Positions 11,401 through 22,155 of a stretch of DNA of 64,000 bases are shown here, piece by piece. The notes beneath the pieces are model-generated. The model saw only the letters and a list, made by a program, of their open reading frames with translations, did no database searches and had not been told where the DNA came from. Within the stretch, counting starts at the first letter, position 1, and each line of letters opens with the position of its first letter. The position numbers and the translations under genes are program-made. Source of the stretch: Yamagishiella unicocca. Its lineage: Eukaryota > Chlorophyta > Chlorophyceae > Chlamydomonadales > Volvocaceae. The stretch lies in contig BDSL01000037.1 in the NCBI GenBank assembly GCA_003116995.1, positions 434,001-498,000 of the forward strand, written 5' to 3'.

Positions 11401-13148
11401 TTGCATCCACCACCCAGCGCTCAAAACCCACCTTCACCGGTCCCGAAGCGGAGAGTCAGCTGCTTTCCGACCTGGTTCCAGTGCCTTCGCAGGTCAGGAT
11501 CCTCCCCAGGCCGCCGGCTGCTGGACAAACACACATGCAGGCGCAGCGTAGTGCTCCACCACAGCTCCAAAAGCCCCAGCTGCCGAGCGGGCGTCTCCGC
11601 TTCAGGTCTGAACCCCACATCCCAGAGAGCTGCTCGGGCGCAACACAGCGCCGCCAGCCCTAGACCCGGTGCCTCAGCCAGGTTGACTCGCGGCCGCAAC
11701 TGCCGCTGCCCAGCACCGGCTCCTGCCGCCGGTTGATCTGTGGGCGCTTCGTTTGCGCATAGCGTGTTTATCGCAGCAACAGCCAAGCGCATCGCCACGT
11801 CGAAAACAGCTGCCACCTTCCAGGGTGGAACGGCCATGGCATGCAGCAGTTCGTCTGTCAACCGAATGGCTTCCAAGCACTTGTCGAGCTCCAACTCAGG
11901 ATCCAAACTCGTATCAACGCCCCATAGCGCTTGAGAAGTGAGGACCGGCTGCGTAGCCTCCTGACCGTTCTGCAACGCTTGCAGCTCCGACTGACGCCGC
12001 CTGAGCAGCTGCAGGCGCTGGATAGCCTTCTGATGAAGGCGCAAGGCTGGGTCCAAGGAGTTCGGGTCACCGTGCGGAAACAAGCGGCTTATTCCCGCAA
12101 CGCGGCGTTCCCACTCCGACAGCGCCCATTGCGCAAGTTTCGTGCCCAGGTGTTCCTGCGAATGCGGCGCCACCGGCTGCCCGTCAGGACCAAACAGCGG
12201 CGTGTTGGCTGCCCCCATAACCGTTGGCATGCCGTACGTCGAGCCCCCATCCAGAGCAGCGCAGAGTCCGACCAGGTGTGATGACGCCAAGTACGACAAG
12301 CAGGGGCTGGATGTGTAGATCCCGAAGCCCAGGTCGAACTCGGCGCGCTTTTGCCGCATAGACGTCAGCAACGCACCCATGCGCCAGAGCAGATCCGCCG
12401 CCTTGACTTCCACCCCTTTGCACGACGATACTAGTAGAAACGTGCGGGCCCAGTGCTCCAAAAGATGGCTTTTTGACCGCGCCCAGGAATCGTTCATTAT
12501 GCCAGAGCTGCGTTCGTCGCCAATCCAGTTGCCCACATCGAAAAGGTATGATAGGAGGTCGACTACCTCCGACAGCACACCCAGCGCTGCCGTGTGTGCT
12601 AGGGAAGGGTCCCGCTGGCTGGGCCCTGGCTGCGTCATCAGCGGGTCCGCCGCTGCTTGCGCCAGCACAGCGGCGTAGCCTTGGAGCGATTGCATGCGCA
12701 GAAGGGCGTACGAAATCGCTCGCGCGCCGTCCTTGGAGATCCGTTGCCAGGCCGTATCGGCGTTGAGTAACATCAGATGACCGGTAAGCGCCCCACGCAA
12801 GGCCGAGTAGGCGGCTCGTTCGGCAGCGGTTGCGTCCGTCGCAACTGAGCGGCGCAGCGACAGTGCGCTCAATGACAGCAAGGCTACCAACTGGCTTTCG
12901 CCGACAGCTGCCCACACGCACGAAATCTTGTTACCAGGGTTGAACTTGGCGGCCAGCTCTTGTAACACTTTCGCTGTTGTCATAACTTCATCCACGCTGA
13001 GCGCCGAAAGGCCGACGTCGCCTTTAGCAACCAGAAGCGCCTTCTCACTTAGAGCCCTCACGCGCGCTACGGACCGCTCAAACACACGATGTGATGCTGC
13101 CGGAGTCCCTACGCCCTCGCGTCCACCTCGAGTATCGTTGCTCGCCAT
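8425..13148 (-). CDS. MYND zinc-finger protein with 14-residue repeats
   Basis: Minus-strand gene of roughly 1,380 aa. Exon 1 is 13148-11432 (starts MASNDTRGG, ends in phase 1). Exon 2 starts at 11090 in matching phase and ends near 10893. The last exon runs from about 10683 to 8425. Exon 1 encodes an Ala/Leu-rich helical region. Exon 2 carries ALRTGYVRHLELLLRR, and the last exon starts with a segment containing FGPPREVAALVSTIAKLL. I know both as features of the large volvocine MYND-only family. The centre of the last exon is about 18 tandem copies of a HSREGDDRGGAAYL-like unit. The final 50 residues are a MYND finger: CGRC, YCSRSC, then DWKARHGKEC. MYND fingers are protein-interaction modules; substrate and partner are unknown. 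The exon 2/3 junction is unresolved: the obvious acceptor before ATG 10683 is phase 0, while the nearby donors are phase 1 or 2. The start was chosen as the second ATG of the frame because the upstream residues look non-coding. Confidence 0.82.
9430..10195 (-). repeat. 42-bp coding minisatellite, about 18 copies
   Basis: The word CCCTCCCTGGAGTG recurs every 42 bp. Since 42 is a multiple of three, length changes keep the MYND frame open. It also creates long false ORFs in the other frames. Copies differ mainly at the last two residues of each unit (YP, YL, FP or FS). Confidence 0.95.
11133..11186. repeat. 26-bp direct duplication in MYND intron
   Basis: Two tandem copies of a unit containing GAGATGGCTCCGAATCAGG, in the intron between MYND exons 1 and 2. 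Confidence 0.8.
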
Positions 13149-13682
13149 GTTATGTGCAAGAAACCAGGAAGCCCTAAAGGATAGCAAACGTGGTGATGAA
13201 GGAGATGAAGACACTATCACGATCGTGCTGTGCTACAAGGACTTAGAGCCCGTAAGTCGTAGACGAGCCATGAGGCTCATGGCTTGTAGGCGCAGTTGGT
13301 CAAATCAGGTACCAAGCCTAGGTCCCACACAGCGCCTCATAACTTGTAGTCCCAATCAGGTACCAAGCCTAACTCCCACACAGTGTCTCAGTTTTCACTG
13401 AAGTCATTTATGCCGTACTTTCCAGCACGGCACATGTACACGTCCTCAATTAAGGCCTCCGCGATACCGGACTGAAGTCCATTGCTGTTGAAGGTCGTTA
13501 GCTACGATGATCTTGAGAGGCCTTAGACGGCACTATGTGCCATACTGTAATATGGTTTCGGAGGCTGCCGGAGATTTTTTGCCGTTCCGTTCCAGCAAAC
13601 CCACACAAATCCCCTTTGCCCAGCATATAATGACTTTTTAAATGAACGACGGTATGCGGGCATCGTTTCATCCGTGATCATA
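13149..13682. promoter_or_regulatory. Divergent promoter region, MYND (-) / JmjC (+)
   Basis: The 534 bp between the two start codons must hold both promoters and 5' UTRs. It contains a 51-bp tandem duplication (from 13304 and from 13355, each with ATCAGGTACCAAGCCTA) with a third degenerate copy to the left. A CATATAATG word at about 13625 lies 57 bp before the JmjC ATG and could be a TATA element. A short hairpin (TGCCGT..ACGGCA) lies near 13412-13433. Confidence 0.5.
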
Positions 13683-16600
13683 ATGCTCCCGTTAAATGAA
13701 CCCGGACGGCTGCGGCGCTCTATCCGTCGCATTTCTGGACTATCCAGTGAACCACTATTAGCAAAAGGTTTGATTCGCTGGGCTGAAGCTAGCGGTGAGC
13801 CCGTTTCACTGCTCGGTTTGGTTGCTGGATGGCCAGCGATGGAGCGTTGGGAGGGACCCGACGGCCTGAGGCGACTTGCTCAGGTGGCCGGGCGGGCTAA
13901 TGTGCAGGTGCGATTGGCCGCCTGCGCTTCCCGCCTTTCCTGGTCAATTGTTTCGGCGCGTGGGGACTCCATCGGCACACCGCTAACAAACGCCTGTCGT
14001 ACCATGGCCCTTCCCCCTCCTCCATGCCGGCGCGCTCTCCATCTGCGCGCCCTTTCCAAAGGCCATGCTGTCCACCTCACAAGTATTCTTTGGCGACATA
14101 ACCCGCCACCAGCCGGCCGGCATGACCTTCGCACAGCTGCTGAGCCTGCTGGGTTCAATGGACTCAGCATCGCCCGAACCGCCAAGGGAGATGCCGGCGG
14201 CACCGACGGGCTCGATGAAGGTCAGGGGTGGTGGCGGCGCTGGAATCCACCCGGGGGGCACCTCCGCCGGCGGCGGCCCCGCCAGCGGCGGCCCCGCCGG
14301 CGGCGGCCCCACCGGCGGCGGTGGCCCCGCCAGCGGCGGCGCTTCGGCCCCTCTGGGCAGCGGACCCGTCCCGGAGGCTGGATGGCGCCCGATGGGCAGC
14401 GCCGGCCGCGTAGCGGCCAGCAGCCTCGGTGGCAGTGGCGGCGGCGGTGGCGGCGGCGGTGACATCCACAGCGGCGGCGACGGCGGTGGTAGCGGTGGTG
14501 GTGGTGGTAGTGGCGGCGGTGGTGGTGGCAGCCCTTCGAGCGAAGATGAGGACGGCAGCAGCAGTGGCGGCGGCAATGGCAGTAGCAGTAGCGACAGCGG
14601 CAGTAGCAGCACCGGCAGAAGCAGCAGAAGCAGCGGTGGCGGCGGCGGCGGAGGAGCCAGCGGCGGTATCCACGTCTACCTGGCGCAGCAGCCTTTGTCG
14701 GGAGGTGATGATTTGCGGTGGCGTGGTTCCGGAGCATTTCGCGCCTTAAGAGGGGCCTGGGTACGGACGCCCAGGACTGTTCTGCAAGTGCCAGCTAATA
14801 AACCCTCCGAGGGTTGGAGGCGGGGGAAGGGTGGGGCGAGACCATTCGGGCTATGATGAAGCTAGGGGGATATCATATCCGCCCAATCGCGGCGGGGTTA
14901 CGATGCAGGTGGGGCAGGTGGGGCTGGCGTCTGGACCGCCTACCCAACGGCGCGCGCTTTCACGCCCTCTGGCATGTGCGTCCTGATTAGGAGCTGCATG
15001 CGCTCCGGCTGCGTCTAGCACGCGCCTGATTAGGCACTACCAGGAGCACCCTGATCGGTACCGCCGCGTTTACAAAACCGAAAATGGCGTCGTACTGACC
15101 ACCGCGCGCGTCGTACTAACCACCGCGAGTCATTTTATGACCCTACAACCGACCGCCTGAGCGCTGCTAGCTGCTGCTGACGACGCGCTTCCGCTGGCCG
15201 ACTGGCTGCAGACCTGGCGCCCCTGCTGGAGGACGTCCCCCTCCCCGCCTGCCTGGCTGGCACAACCGTCACAACCACCAACCTGTGGATGTGCGGAGGG
15301 TGCGCTGGCGGGCTCTACCGGTTTGGCAGTTGGTGGTTACGTGCTGGTCGGGGGGTCCTTCAATTTGACGGTAGAGGCGTCACTGTGGGTCGCTCATGAG
15401 TGCCCAGGACGAATTCGAGCCATTTGCCCCGGCTAATACTTATTACTTCTTTTGGAGCTTCGCTCCACGGGTCGCCCCACAACCTCCCACCCAACCCTCC
15501 CCCCCCCCCGTCACACCACCCCCGTCATCTTCTGTTTCAAACGATTTTTTCGGACATCCACGGGTTTCCCTCGAACCCCCCGTCATCTATCCCCGCCAAC
15601 TATCCTGTCCCGTTGCGTAATACGGTTTTTATACCACCCCCCCATCCGCAGTCAATGCACCAGCTATTACCCCCCATGTCGGGTAACCGGGTCCGTATGC
15701 CACCCCCCCGTCCGCACCGCACTCGCCCCCCCTCCGTACCCCCCATGTTTCTCCCTTTCTCCTACTTCGTGTCCAACGGTTTCCCCTACCCCCCCTCGGC
15801 ACCCACGGGTCTTCCTCACCTTCCCCCCCCCGCACCCTCCCTGCAGCTCCGTCCGCTCCAGCCTGCACTACGACCCGCACCATAACCTGCTGGCCCTGGT
15901 TTCGGGGCGCAAGACGGTGACCCTCATCCCACCGCACCTCACGCCCTGCGTCTATCCGATGAGCATCACAGGTGGGTTGAGAGAAGCCGTGGGTCGGCGC
16001 ACAGAGACAAGCAAAACCTAGGGAGAAAATGCTTTGGACGCAGGTGAGTGGGGACAGGGGGGACAGGGCACAAGAAAATGCTTTGGACGCAGGTGAGGGG
16101 GGACAGGGGGGACAGGGCACAAGACCAGGCGCGTAACCCCCGGGTGAGTGGGTGGGCGGAGCGCATCGGGTGGGTGCCAGAGAGTCGAGTGGTTGGGTGA
16201 AGGCGATGCAGGGCAGCGAGCATGACCTGGTCGGTTGGTGGTTGGAAGGTTGGGTGGTTGGAAGTTTGTTTAATTCCGTCGTAAGTGGACTGTTGAGGGC
16301 CAGTTTGCACCACTCACCCTTCCCCCCCTCCATACATACGCACACCCGTTTGGAGTAATTCGTTATCCTCATGTGCAAGCTCCCGAGTTTCCTCGCCGCC
16401 CGCAAAGCAGGGCGCAGCCGGCGCCTTTGCCCCCGTTGATGCAACTCGTCCTGATGCCCGCGGCCGCACCACCTCAACTCCCGCCCGCCGCTGTCCGTCC
16501 TGCCCCGCCCCTGCTGTCCATGATCCTCTCCTCGCTTCCTCCTGCCCTCCTGCCCGTGCCGCTCCAGGGGACGCGCCCAACCACTCGCACGTGAACTTCG

Positions 16601-19315
16601 CCGACCCCCACCCATCCGCTCGCCACCCCGCCTACCAGGCGGCGCTGGCGGCGGCGGTGGTTGTGGAGATGCGGGTGAGCGGAGGGAGGGGGGTGAGGAG
16701 GGGGGCACAGAACCGAAACCAAAAAAGAACATGTTCCTGGCTGGAGAAGTGCTTTGAAAACACGTTTGAGATTGCAAGCCGGGGAACTTGGTTTAGCTAC
16801 CGCAAACCGGAAGGGGAGGGAGGCCGGGCAGAGGGCATGGTAGGTTAAGAAGAGAGGCTGAGCGATTCCGTCCCGGGTTGCGGGGTGGGGTTACATAAAA
16901 GAACCGGTAACTGGGGTGGGGTGGGGTGTCTCTGGGGCCCGATGTGGCCCGCCGCGTCTCGGACTAGGCGCGCAAGGCCCGGAAGGCAGCGCGCAAAGGG
17001 CGATGCCGCGGGCCGGCGGTGGCCGAGTGCGCAACAGAGCTCTTGCGACTGTGATTCCGCTCAAGAGAGAAGCTCTGCGCCTCCTGCGCTTGCTTCCCCT
17101 GCGGAACGAGCTGTAATCATGACTGACGTGTTTGGCCGAAGACCTGAGCAACTGACCGCCCGGCTGGGCCCTTTGCATACCATGCTGCTAGGCGGGCGAC
17201 GCGCTGTTCGTGCCAGAGGGGTGGTGGCATCAGGTGGGCTGCAGGGAGGGACGGAGGCGTGGTGGCATCAGGTGGGCTGCAGGGAGGGACGGAGGGGTGG
17301 TGGCATCAGGTGGGCTGCAGGGAGGGACGGAGGGGTGGTGGCATCAGGTGGGCTGCAGGGAGGGAGCCAGGGGAGGGAGAGGGGAGAGACGCATGGGATG
17401 GGAGGGGCGAGGGACGGAGGCTAGGGAGGGAGGGAGTGCTGCTATGGTGTTGCGGTGCTGTGTGGTGTGGTACCCACGGCAAGGGCAGGGGAAGGGGGGG
17501 TCTGTGAGCAGAACGACGTGTCCCTTGCGATACTGGCAGCGCCGTGAATTCCAGTGCGGCGGCGGTTGGACGTTGGACGTTGGGCGTAGCACCGACCTGA
17601 CAGGGTGCGTCTCGCACGCGCATTCGGCTATGGCTCACGGGAGCCGCCAATAAAAAACGAACGCGCCGTACATCGGCCGCCCTGGGCTGATCCGGAACCT
17701 GCTGCAGGTGGACAGCGGCCCCGGAGTTACCATCGCCGTGAACTACTGGTGGCGATCGGCTCTGACGGAGGCCCTGACGGCTCGGCCGCCGCCGCTGCCT
17801 CCTGCTTTGGCAGCAGCAGCTGCAGCTGCACCAGCGGTCGAAAGCGAGCATCTGGTGACGGCAGGAGCATCAGCTGTATCCAATGGTTCGGAAGCTGAGC
17901 TGGCAATCCCAGGAGCAGCAGGAGCATCAGAGGCATCAATCGCTATGGGCGCGACGGCCGCGGCGGCGGCAGCATTAGATTTGAAGCCGGATCCGGAGCC
18001 GGGCCCAGGCCTCCGAAACCTGTTTGCGCTGCGGCAAATGGCGCGAGCTGCCATTGACGATGTGGCGAACCAGCTGCTGGCGGCAGTGGCGCCGGCGGCG
18101 GCGTCGACAGCGGCGGCAGCGGCGGCGGCGACGACGGTGACGGCCCTGTCGGCGGCGATTTGCGGCGACAACCTGTCGTCACCGTCGTCGTCGGCGGACC
18201 CGTCGCTTGTACGGCAGCAACCATCATCGATCATCTCCCCAGGAAGGGAAGCACTGCCGCCGCCGGCGGCAACGGCGACGGCCCCAGCAACACTAGTGGC
18301 GCCAGCGGTGGCGGCGACGCAACGGCCTCTGCCTCCCCACACCGCCGGCCTGCTGCTGCTGCTGCGGCCGGGTGAGGCGGCCGCCCTCGGAGTCACCAGC
18401 TGCCCCGTCGCTGCCGTACTGGCGGCGCTGGCGCCCCGCCAGCTGGCGGAGGCGCTGTATGGCATGTGCCACAGCGCCCCGGGCCAGGTTTCGGAGCTGC
18501 TGACGCGTTGCTGCCGGATTCCGACCGTCGCGTGCCTGCTGACTCGGGCGTTCGACGCACTGGATCCGGATTCGAGTGGCGAGGCGGCGCCGGACGGTGA
18601 TGCGGAAGCGGAGAGGGGCGACGAGGGCCTGGGGGGACAGGCTGAGGGCGGCGCGTGGGATGGCGAACGCCAGTTGGACGCCGTGCAGGCTGCCGTACAG
18701 GTGGAGGTTGCGGCGACGTCGGGAGGGCACGGCGCGCTCGCGCAATCTGAGAAGCGCCGGACCGGCGTCGACGGCGGCGGCGGTGCCGCTGGGTACGGCG
18801 GCGGCGGCGACGGCGGCGAGCCGGGTCCGGCGAAGCGCCGTCGGAGGGGCAGCGGCGATGGTGACGGCGCCGCTGACGGCAACACGGCTGACGCCGCCGC
18901 CGCTGATGCTGGCGCCGCCAATCGTGCCAGAGTCGCCGCTCAGGCGGGCGGGGGACGCCAGGGCGGCGGCGGCGCTGCCGCTGTCCCAGCGGATTTCTTC
19001 CAGCGGCTGTACGGCACCGTGGACGAGCCGGACCAGGTGAGGGAACCCAGCGGCCCCCGGACCCCATAAACCCTAAAACCTGAACCCTATTGGCCGCCAG
19101 GCGGCACCGTGCCAAGTGCACAGCTGGCGTGTCCGCCCTGGCTTGTCCAACTTGCCTGGTCCGCCCTGCCTAGTCCGCCGCCCTCACCATCCCATACCGC
19201 ACCCGCCGCGTTCTCTTCACCCCCCCCCCCCAAGGTATTTCGGCTTCTGCTGGAGGGCCGGGCGGCGCTCAACGCAGCGGCGCGGCGGCTACTGCTGGAC
19301 TCGGTGCTGTCCTGA
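13683..19315 (+). CDS. JmjC/cupin-8 2-oxoglutarate oxygenase, Ala-rich tail
   Basis: Eight plus-strand exons: 13683-13907, 14062-14704, 15212-15299, 15847-15971, 16568-16674, 17192-17233, 17708-19036 and 19235-19315. All junction phases close and give 879 aa. The N-terminus has the cupin-8 opening (PVSLLGLVAGWPAMERW), then VFFGDITRHQPAGMTF. A Gly/Ser insert of about 150 residues follows, then YLAQQPLSG. The core is LWMCGGSVRSSLHYDPHHN with Fe(II) ligands H326 and D328, SGRKTVTLIPP, HVNFADPHP, AGDALFVPEGWWHQ with the distal ligand H409, and VTIAVNYWW. The double-stranded beta-helix is therefore complete and probably active as a protein or RNA hydroxylase, or as a demethylase; the substrate cannot be told. 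About 440 Ala/Gly-rich residues then follow, including an AKRRRRGSG basic patch that could be nuclear-targeting, before a short helical end. Such a tail is unusual for JMJD5/JMJD7/TYW5-like relatives. The exon 6 donor lies inside a 38-bp tandem repeat. Confidence 0.9.
16025..16122. repeat. 49-bp tandem duplication in JmjC intron 4
   Basis: Two copies of a unit starting GAAAATGCTTTGGACGCAGG. Each contains GCAGGTGAG, which resembles both an acceptor and a donor. Confidence 0.9.
17221..17368 (+). repeat. 38-bp minisatellite spanning JmjC exon 6/intron 6
   Basis: The word GTGGTGGCATCAGGTGGGCT starts at 17221, 17259, 17297 and 17335, exactly 38 bp apart. The first copy holds the WWHQ codons and the exon 6 donor; the other three sit in the intron. 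Confidence 0.95.
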
Positions 19316-20315
19316 CCGCCAGCCTAGCAACAATCGAGCTGAGAGCTGCCGAGACCCGCCCGAAAGTAGCATGAACGAGCAGCGCGAGACCGACTTTTTA
19401 ATCAAAAGATGGATTTAATTTATTGTTTCAACTTTTTAGGGCAGCGATCCTGCATCCCAGTCAGCAGCTGCTGCGCCGCTCAGCGCGCCAACCGAAGCCG
19501 CAACGACTGCACTTTTGGATTCGAGTCCGCCTGCTCCCGTCTGTACCATTTTTTCCTTTTATGACGCACTTGGGTTTGTATTGGACATTAATTTGGCTCG
19601 CCTGCGTGCCTGGTTGCCTGATTCGTGCTTATCGAAAATGCTGCTGCCGCGGATGCGACGGGCCGCACGCCGCAGGGATTCCGCGTGACAAACGGGATGA
19701 CTCACGTTGACTGACTTGACCGCTGTCGTTTGACTGATTAGATTGCTGGCGACACTTAGCGCAGAGGCAATGCCACAGGGCGGAGTATTCTGTATGCAGG
19801 CTGTCTTGGTTTTAGACAGCGCGCCTGCTGGTCCTTTCCTTCCTGGAAGCGATTGGGAGTGACTCACCGTTAGCCATTTGACCCGCAGGATCCAACGGGT
19901 GGTTGAAGACCGTTGGCTTGGTCCCCGCTGACATCCAGCTTCGCTGTTATCGGCAGCTCTTAACCACACAGCTTACGCAGCGTAAGGACTCGTCCGAGGA
20001 CGAGCTTCGGATTAAACGGCACCAGCGGCTCTTTCAGCGCCACTTGAAGGAAGGAAGCATCGCCGTAGCGTGCCAAGGTCGCAACGAACGGCCATCGAGT
20101 CCCACGGCCCCCACGGCATCCCTCGCCGCTCGCGTTTACGGTTTCAGATTTGCGCAGCCATACGGTCTCGATCTAGGTACCTCTTACAGCTGGTGACACG
20201 TCTGGCCTCGCTCCAACTAACCTGCGGCGCCCGCTCTTTCGTTCGTCCAGTGTTGGACGAGCACGCACGCAAGGACACGGCGACGGCAGCGGCCCTGGCG
20301 GCGGCGAGGGTGAGG
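19316..20315. other. JmjC 3' UTR / S1 upstream region
   Basis: No gene is seen. It is mixed-composition sequence holding the JmjC 3' UTR and the S1 promoter. No convincing TGTAA was found before S1 starts; the nearest is at 20482, inside S1 intron 1. Confidence 0.5.
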
Positions 20316-22155
20316 ATGGGGACGAGAACTGCCGCGACAGCACCGACAGCGCCGACGGCCGCTGTCGTGGCAGCTGCGCTGCCGCTGTTGATGGCGCTGC
20401 TTCTGCTGCTGGGAGGAGCGCGAGCGCAGTCGGGGGCAGCTGGTGAGTCAGCGCAGCAGGGGCGAAGGTGATGGTTGTTGTTGTAACGGTTGCAGTGGGT
20501 TCCAGACCAAGAGGGCGAAGGTGATGGTGGTGGGAGGCTAACAAGGAAGGTCGCGTGTTGATTTAGCATCACGCGGCGAAACTCCCTTCATGGGAAATGG
20601 ACAGTCCCGCCGCCACGTAGCACACGATGCAGCGATGGGGGGTTATAAAGAGAATATGCGCATCCACGGCCGACAAACCAAGGGGGGGTGAAGGAGGTGA
20701 AGGTCGGGTGTGCGTGTGGGTGCGTGTTTGTGTATGCCAAGGCCCTGGGGCCGCTGCAGAGCGTGCTGCATGTGCTCATGCCTGGCGTCTGTGTCTCTGG
20801 TGTGGTGGGCTGCACCCGATTTTCCGCAGGCAGGAGCGACCCGTGGGTCGCGGAGGCCGGGGGGCGTGCATTGCGCTCGGCACCCCGCGGCATACATCCC
20901 TACTCAGCGCAGGGGGGCCGAGGGTATCTCTGGTGTCCTTTAGGGGTGAGATGAAGGAGGGGTGAGACGAAGGAGATGAAGGAGATTGTGCCCCGGCAGC
21001 ACGGGTGGAGAGCTGCGACTTTGGGGGGCAATGTTATTATCTGTACATACACATATGTCACTGTTTTCAGAGGTTTCGGAGGCAACAGTTGGACAGTTGG
21101 AGGTACCATTCGGGCCGTTCAGGTCCCTGTTGGGCGGGAGCTGGGAGTCGTCACTGGGCCACATCATCAGCCCTGCGGTACGAACGAATCAGCTCATGCA
21201 CGGTTGGATGCCGTACCATCTCTGCAACCCCCTGATCTCGTACTGGTCGTACGGTAAATACCCCCTAAAAGTCCGCAACCCCGCCATTCTGCAGCATCGT
21301 CGCCACAGGCACCGTCTCCGGCCGCAGCCACGCACCTGTCCTTCACCCCTTCTTAACTCAATTATTGCCCACCTGCCTCTGCCGCACCGCACCGCACCGC
21401 CGTGGACTATACAAGGCGACGCAGCAAGTGAAAGTAACCGGCCGCTGCTGCAGCTACAGCCGAGGCGGAGCAGCCGCAGGCTGCTGCAGCCCCCTTCCAG
21501 GGGCGGCGGCGGCGGCGGCGGCGGTTTCGGTGACGGTGGTGACGGCGGCAATGGCGGCGACGCTCCCACTATCGCCCCTGGCGGAAGCGGACGCGCTCTG
21601 TCCGGTACTCCTGCTGGCGGAAACGTCAGCAACCCAGCTGCCATCCCTGGACTTAACGTCGGCCGCCCTGTCCCCGTTGACGGAAACATCAGCCGCCCTG
21701 CTGCCAGCGCTGTCGTCGCTGTCGGCCGCCGCTGCCGCCACAAAGACGGCCAGGCAATTCCTCTCGGTGGCGGTGGAGGCGGAGATGGCAGTCCCGCTGG
21801 CACACCGGGCGGAGGCGGCAGTCACGCTGGCATCGGCCCCATCACTCCGAGCACCATCGTCGGCGGCGGCGGCGATGGCGCGAAGCGGCGGCGGCAGCTG
21901 CAGGATCCCTGGGATCTCGATGATCCGCAGGACGCACCACCGACGGCGTCGGTGGGGCCTTCAGTACCGACGAGGAAGCCGGCGGCGGGATCAGGTACGG
22001 CCGCCGGCGGCGGCACCGGCGGCTTCAGGGCCATGGGCGGCGCTCGGAACACAGGTGGCCTGGGCGGCGTGATAGATGCCAGGATCGGCACTGTGGGAGG
22101 CATCGCCGGCGCTGGCAATCTAGGAGGCGTCGTCGAAGGGGGCTGGGGCCCCTGA
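20316..22155 (+). CDS. S1: secreted Gly-rich RRLLQ protein (tentative model)
   Basis: Tentative three-exon gene: 20316-20442, 21073-21122 and 21295-22155, 345 aa, phases closing. Exon 1 encodes a clear signal peptide (hydrophobic ALPLLMALLLLLGGARAQ) and ends at a GTGAGT donor in phase 1. Exon 2 is short and ends GGTIRAVQ, like the exon ends TLIATPQ in S2 and LVATWQ in S3. Exon 3 has SSRRLLQPP, then Gly-rich low complexity ending near GNLGGVVEGGWGP. No catalytic motif is seen. The weak points are exon 2 (alternative acceptor two bases upstream, donor GTCCCT) and the start of exon 3. I do not recognise the family. With S2 and S3 it forms a tandem set in one orientation, and an extracellular location is inferred. 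Confidence 0.45.
20476..20522 (+). repeat. Dispersed repeat family 1 fragment
   Basis: Contains TTGTAACGGTTGCAGTGGG and TTCCAGACCAAGAGG, truncated before the CATCGCCTGACAC part. It lies in the first intron of S1. Confidence 0.65.
20630..20695 (+). repeat. Dispersed repeat family 2 fragment
   Basis: GCATCCACGGCCGACAAACC preceded by GGGGGGTTATAAAGAGAA and followed by a G-run, matching the right part of the 6915-7010 copy. Confidence 0.6.

Noticed and set aside
14164..14737. Ala-rich and His/Arg-rich ORFs in other frames
   Set aside because: They are translations of the Gly/Ser insert of JmjC exon 2 in wrong frames.
15629..16777. 382-aa minus-strand ORF over the JmjC gene
   Set aside because: It is antisense to confirmed JmjC exons 4 and 5, and low-complexity in its remainder.
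17743..19121. Long minus-strand Ala/Arg-rich ORFs over the JmjC tail
   Set aside because: These are shadows of GC-rich codons in the plus-strand exon 7, whose phase and last exon fit the JmjC gene.
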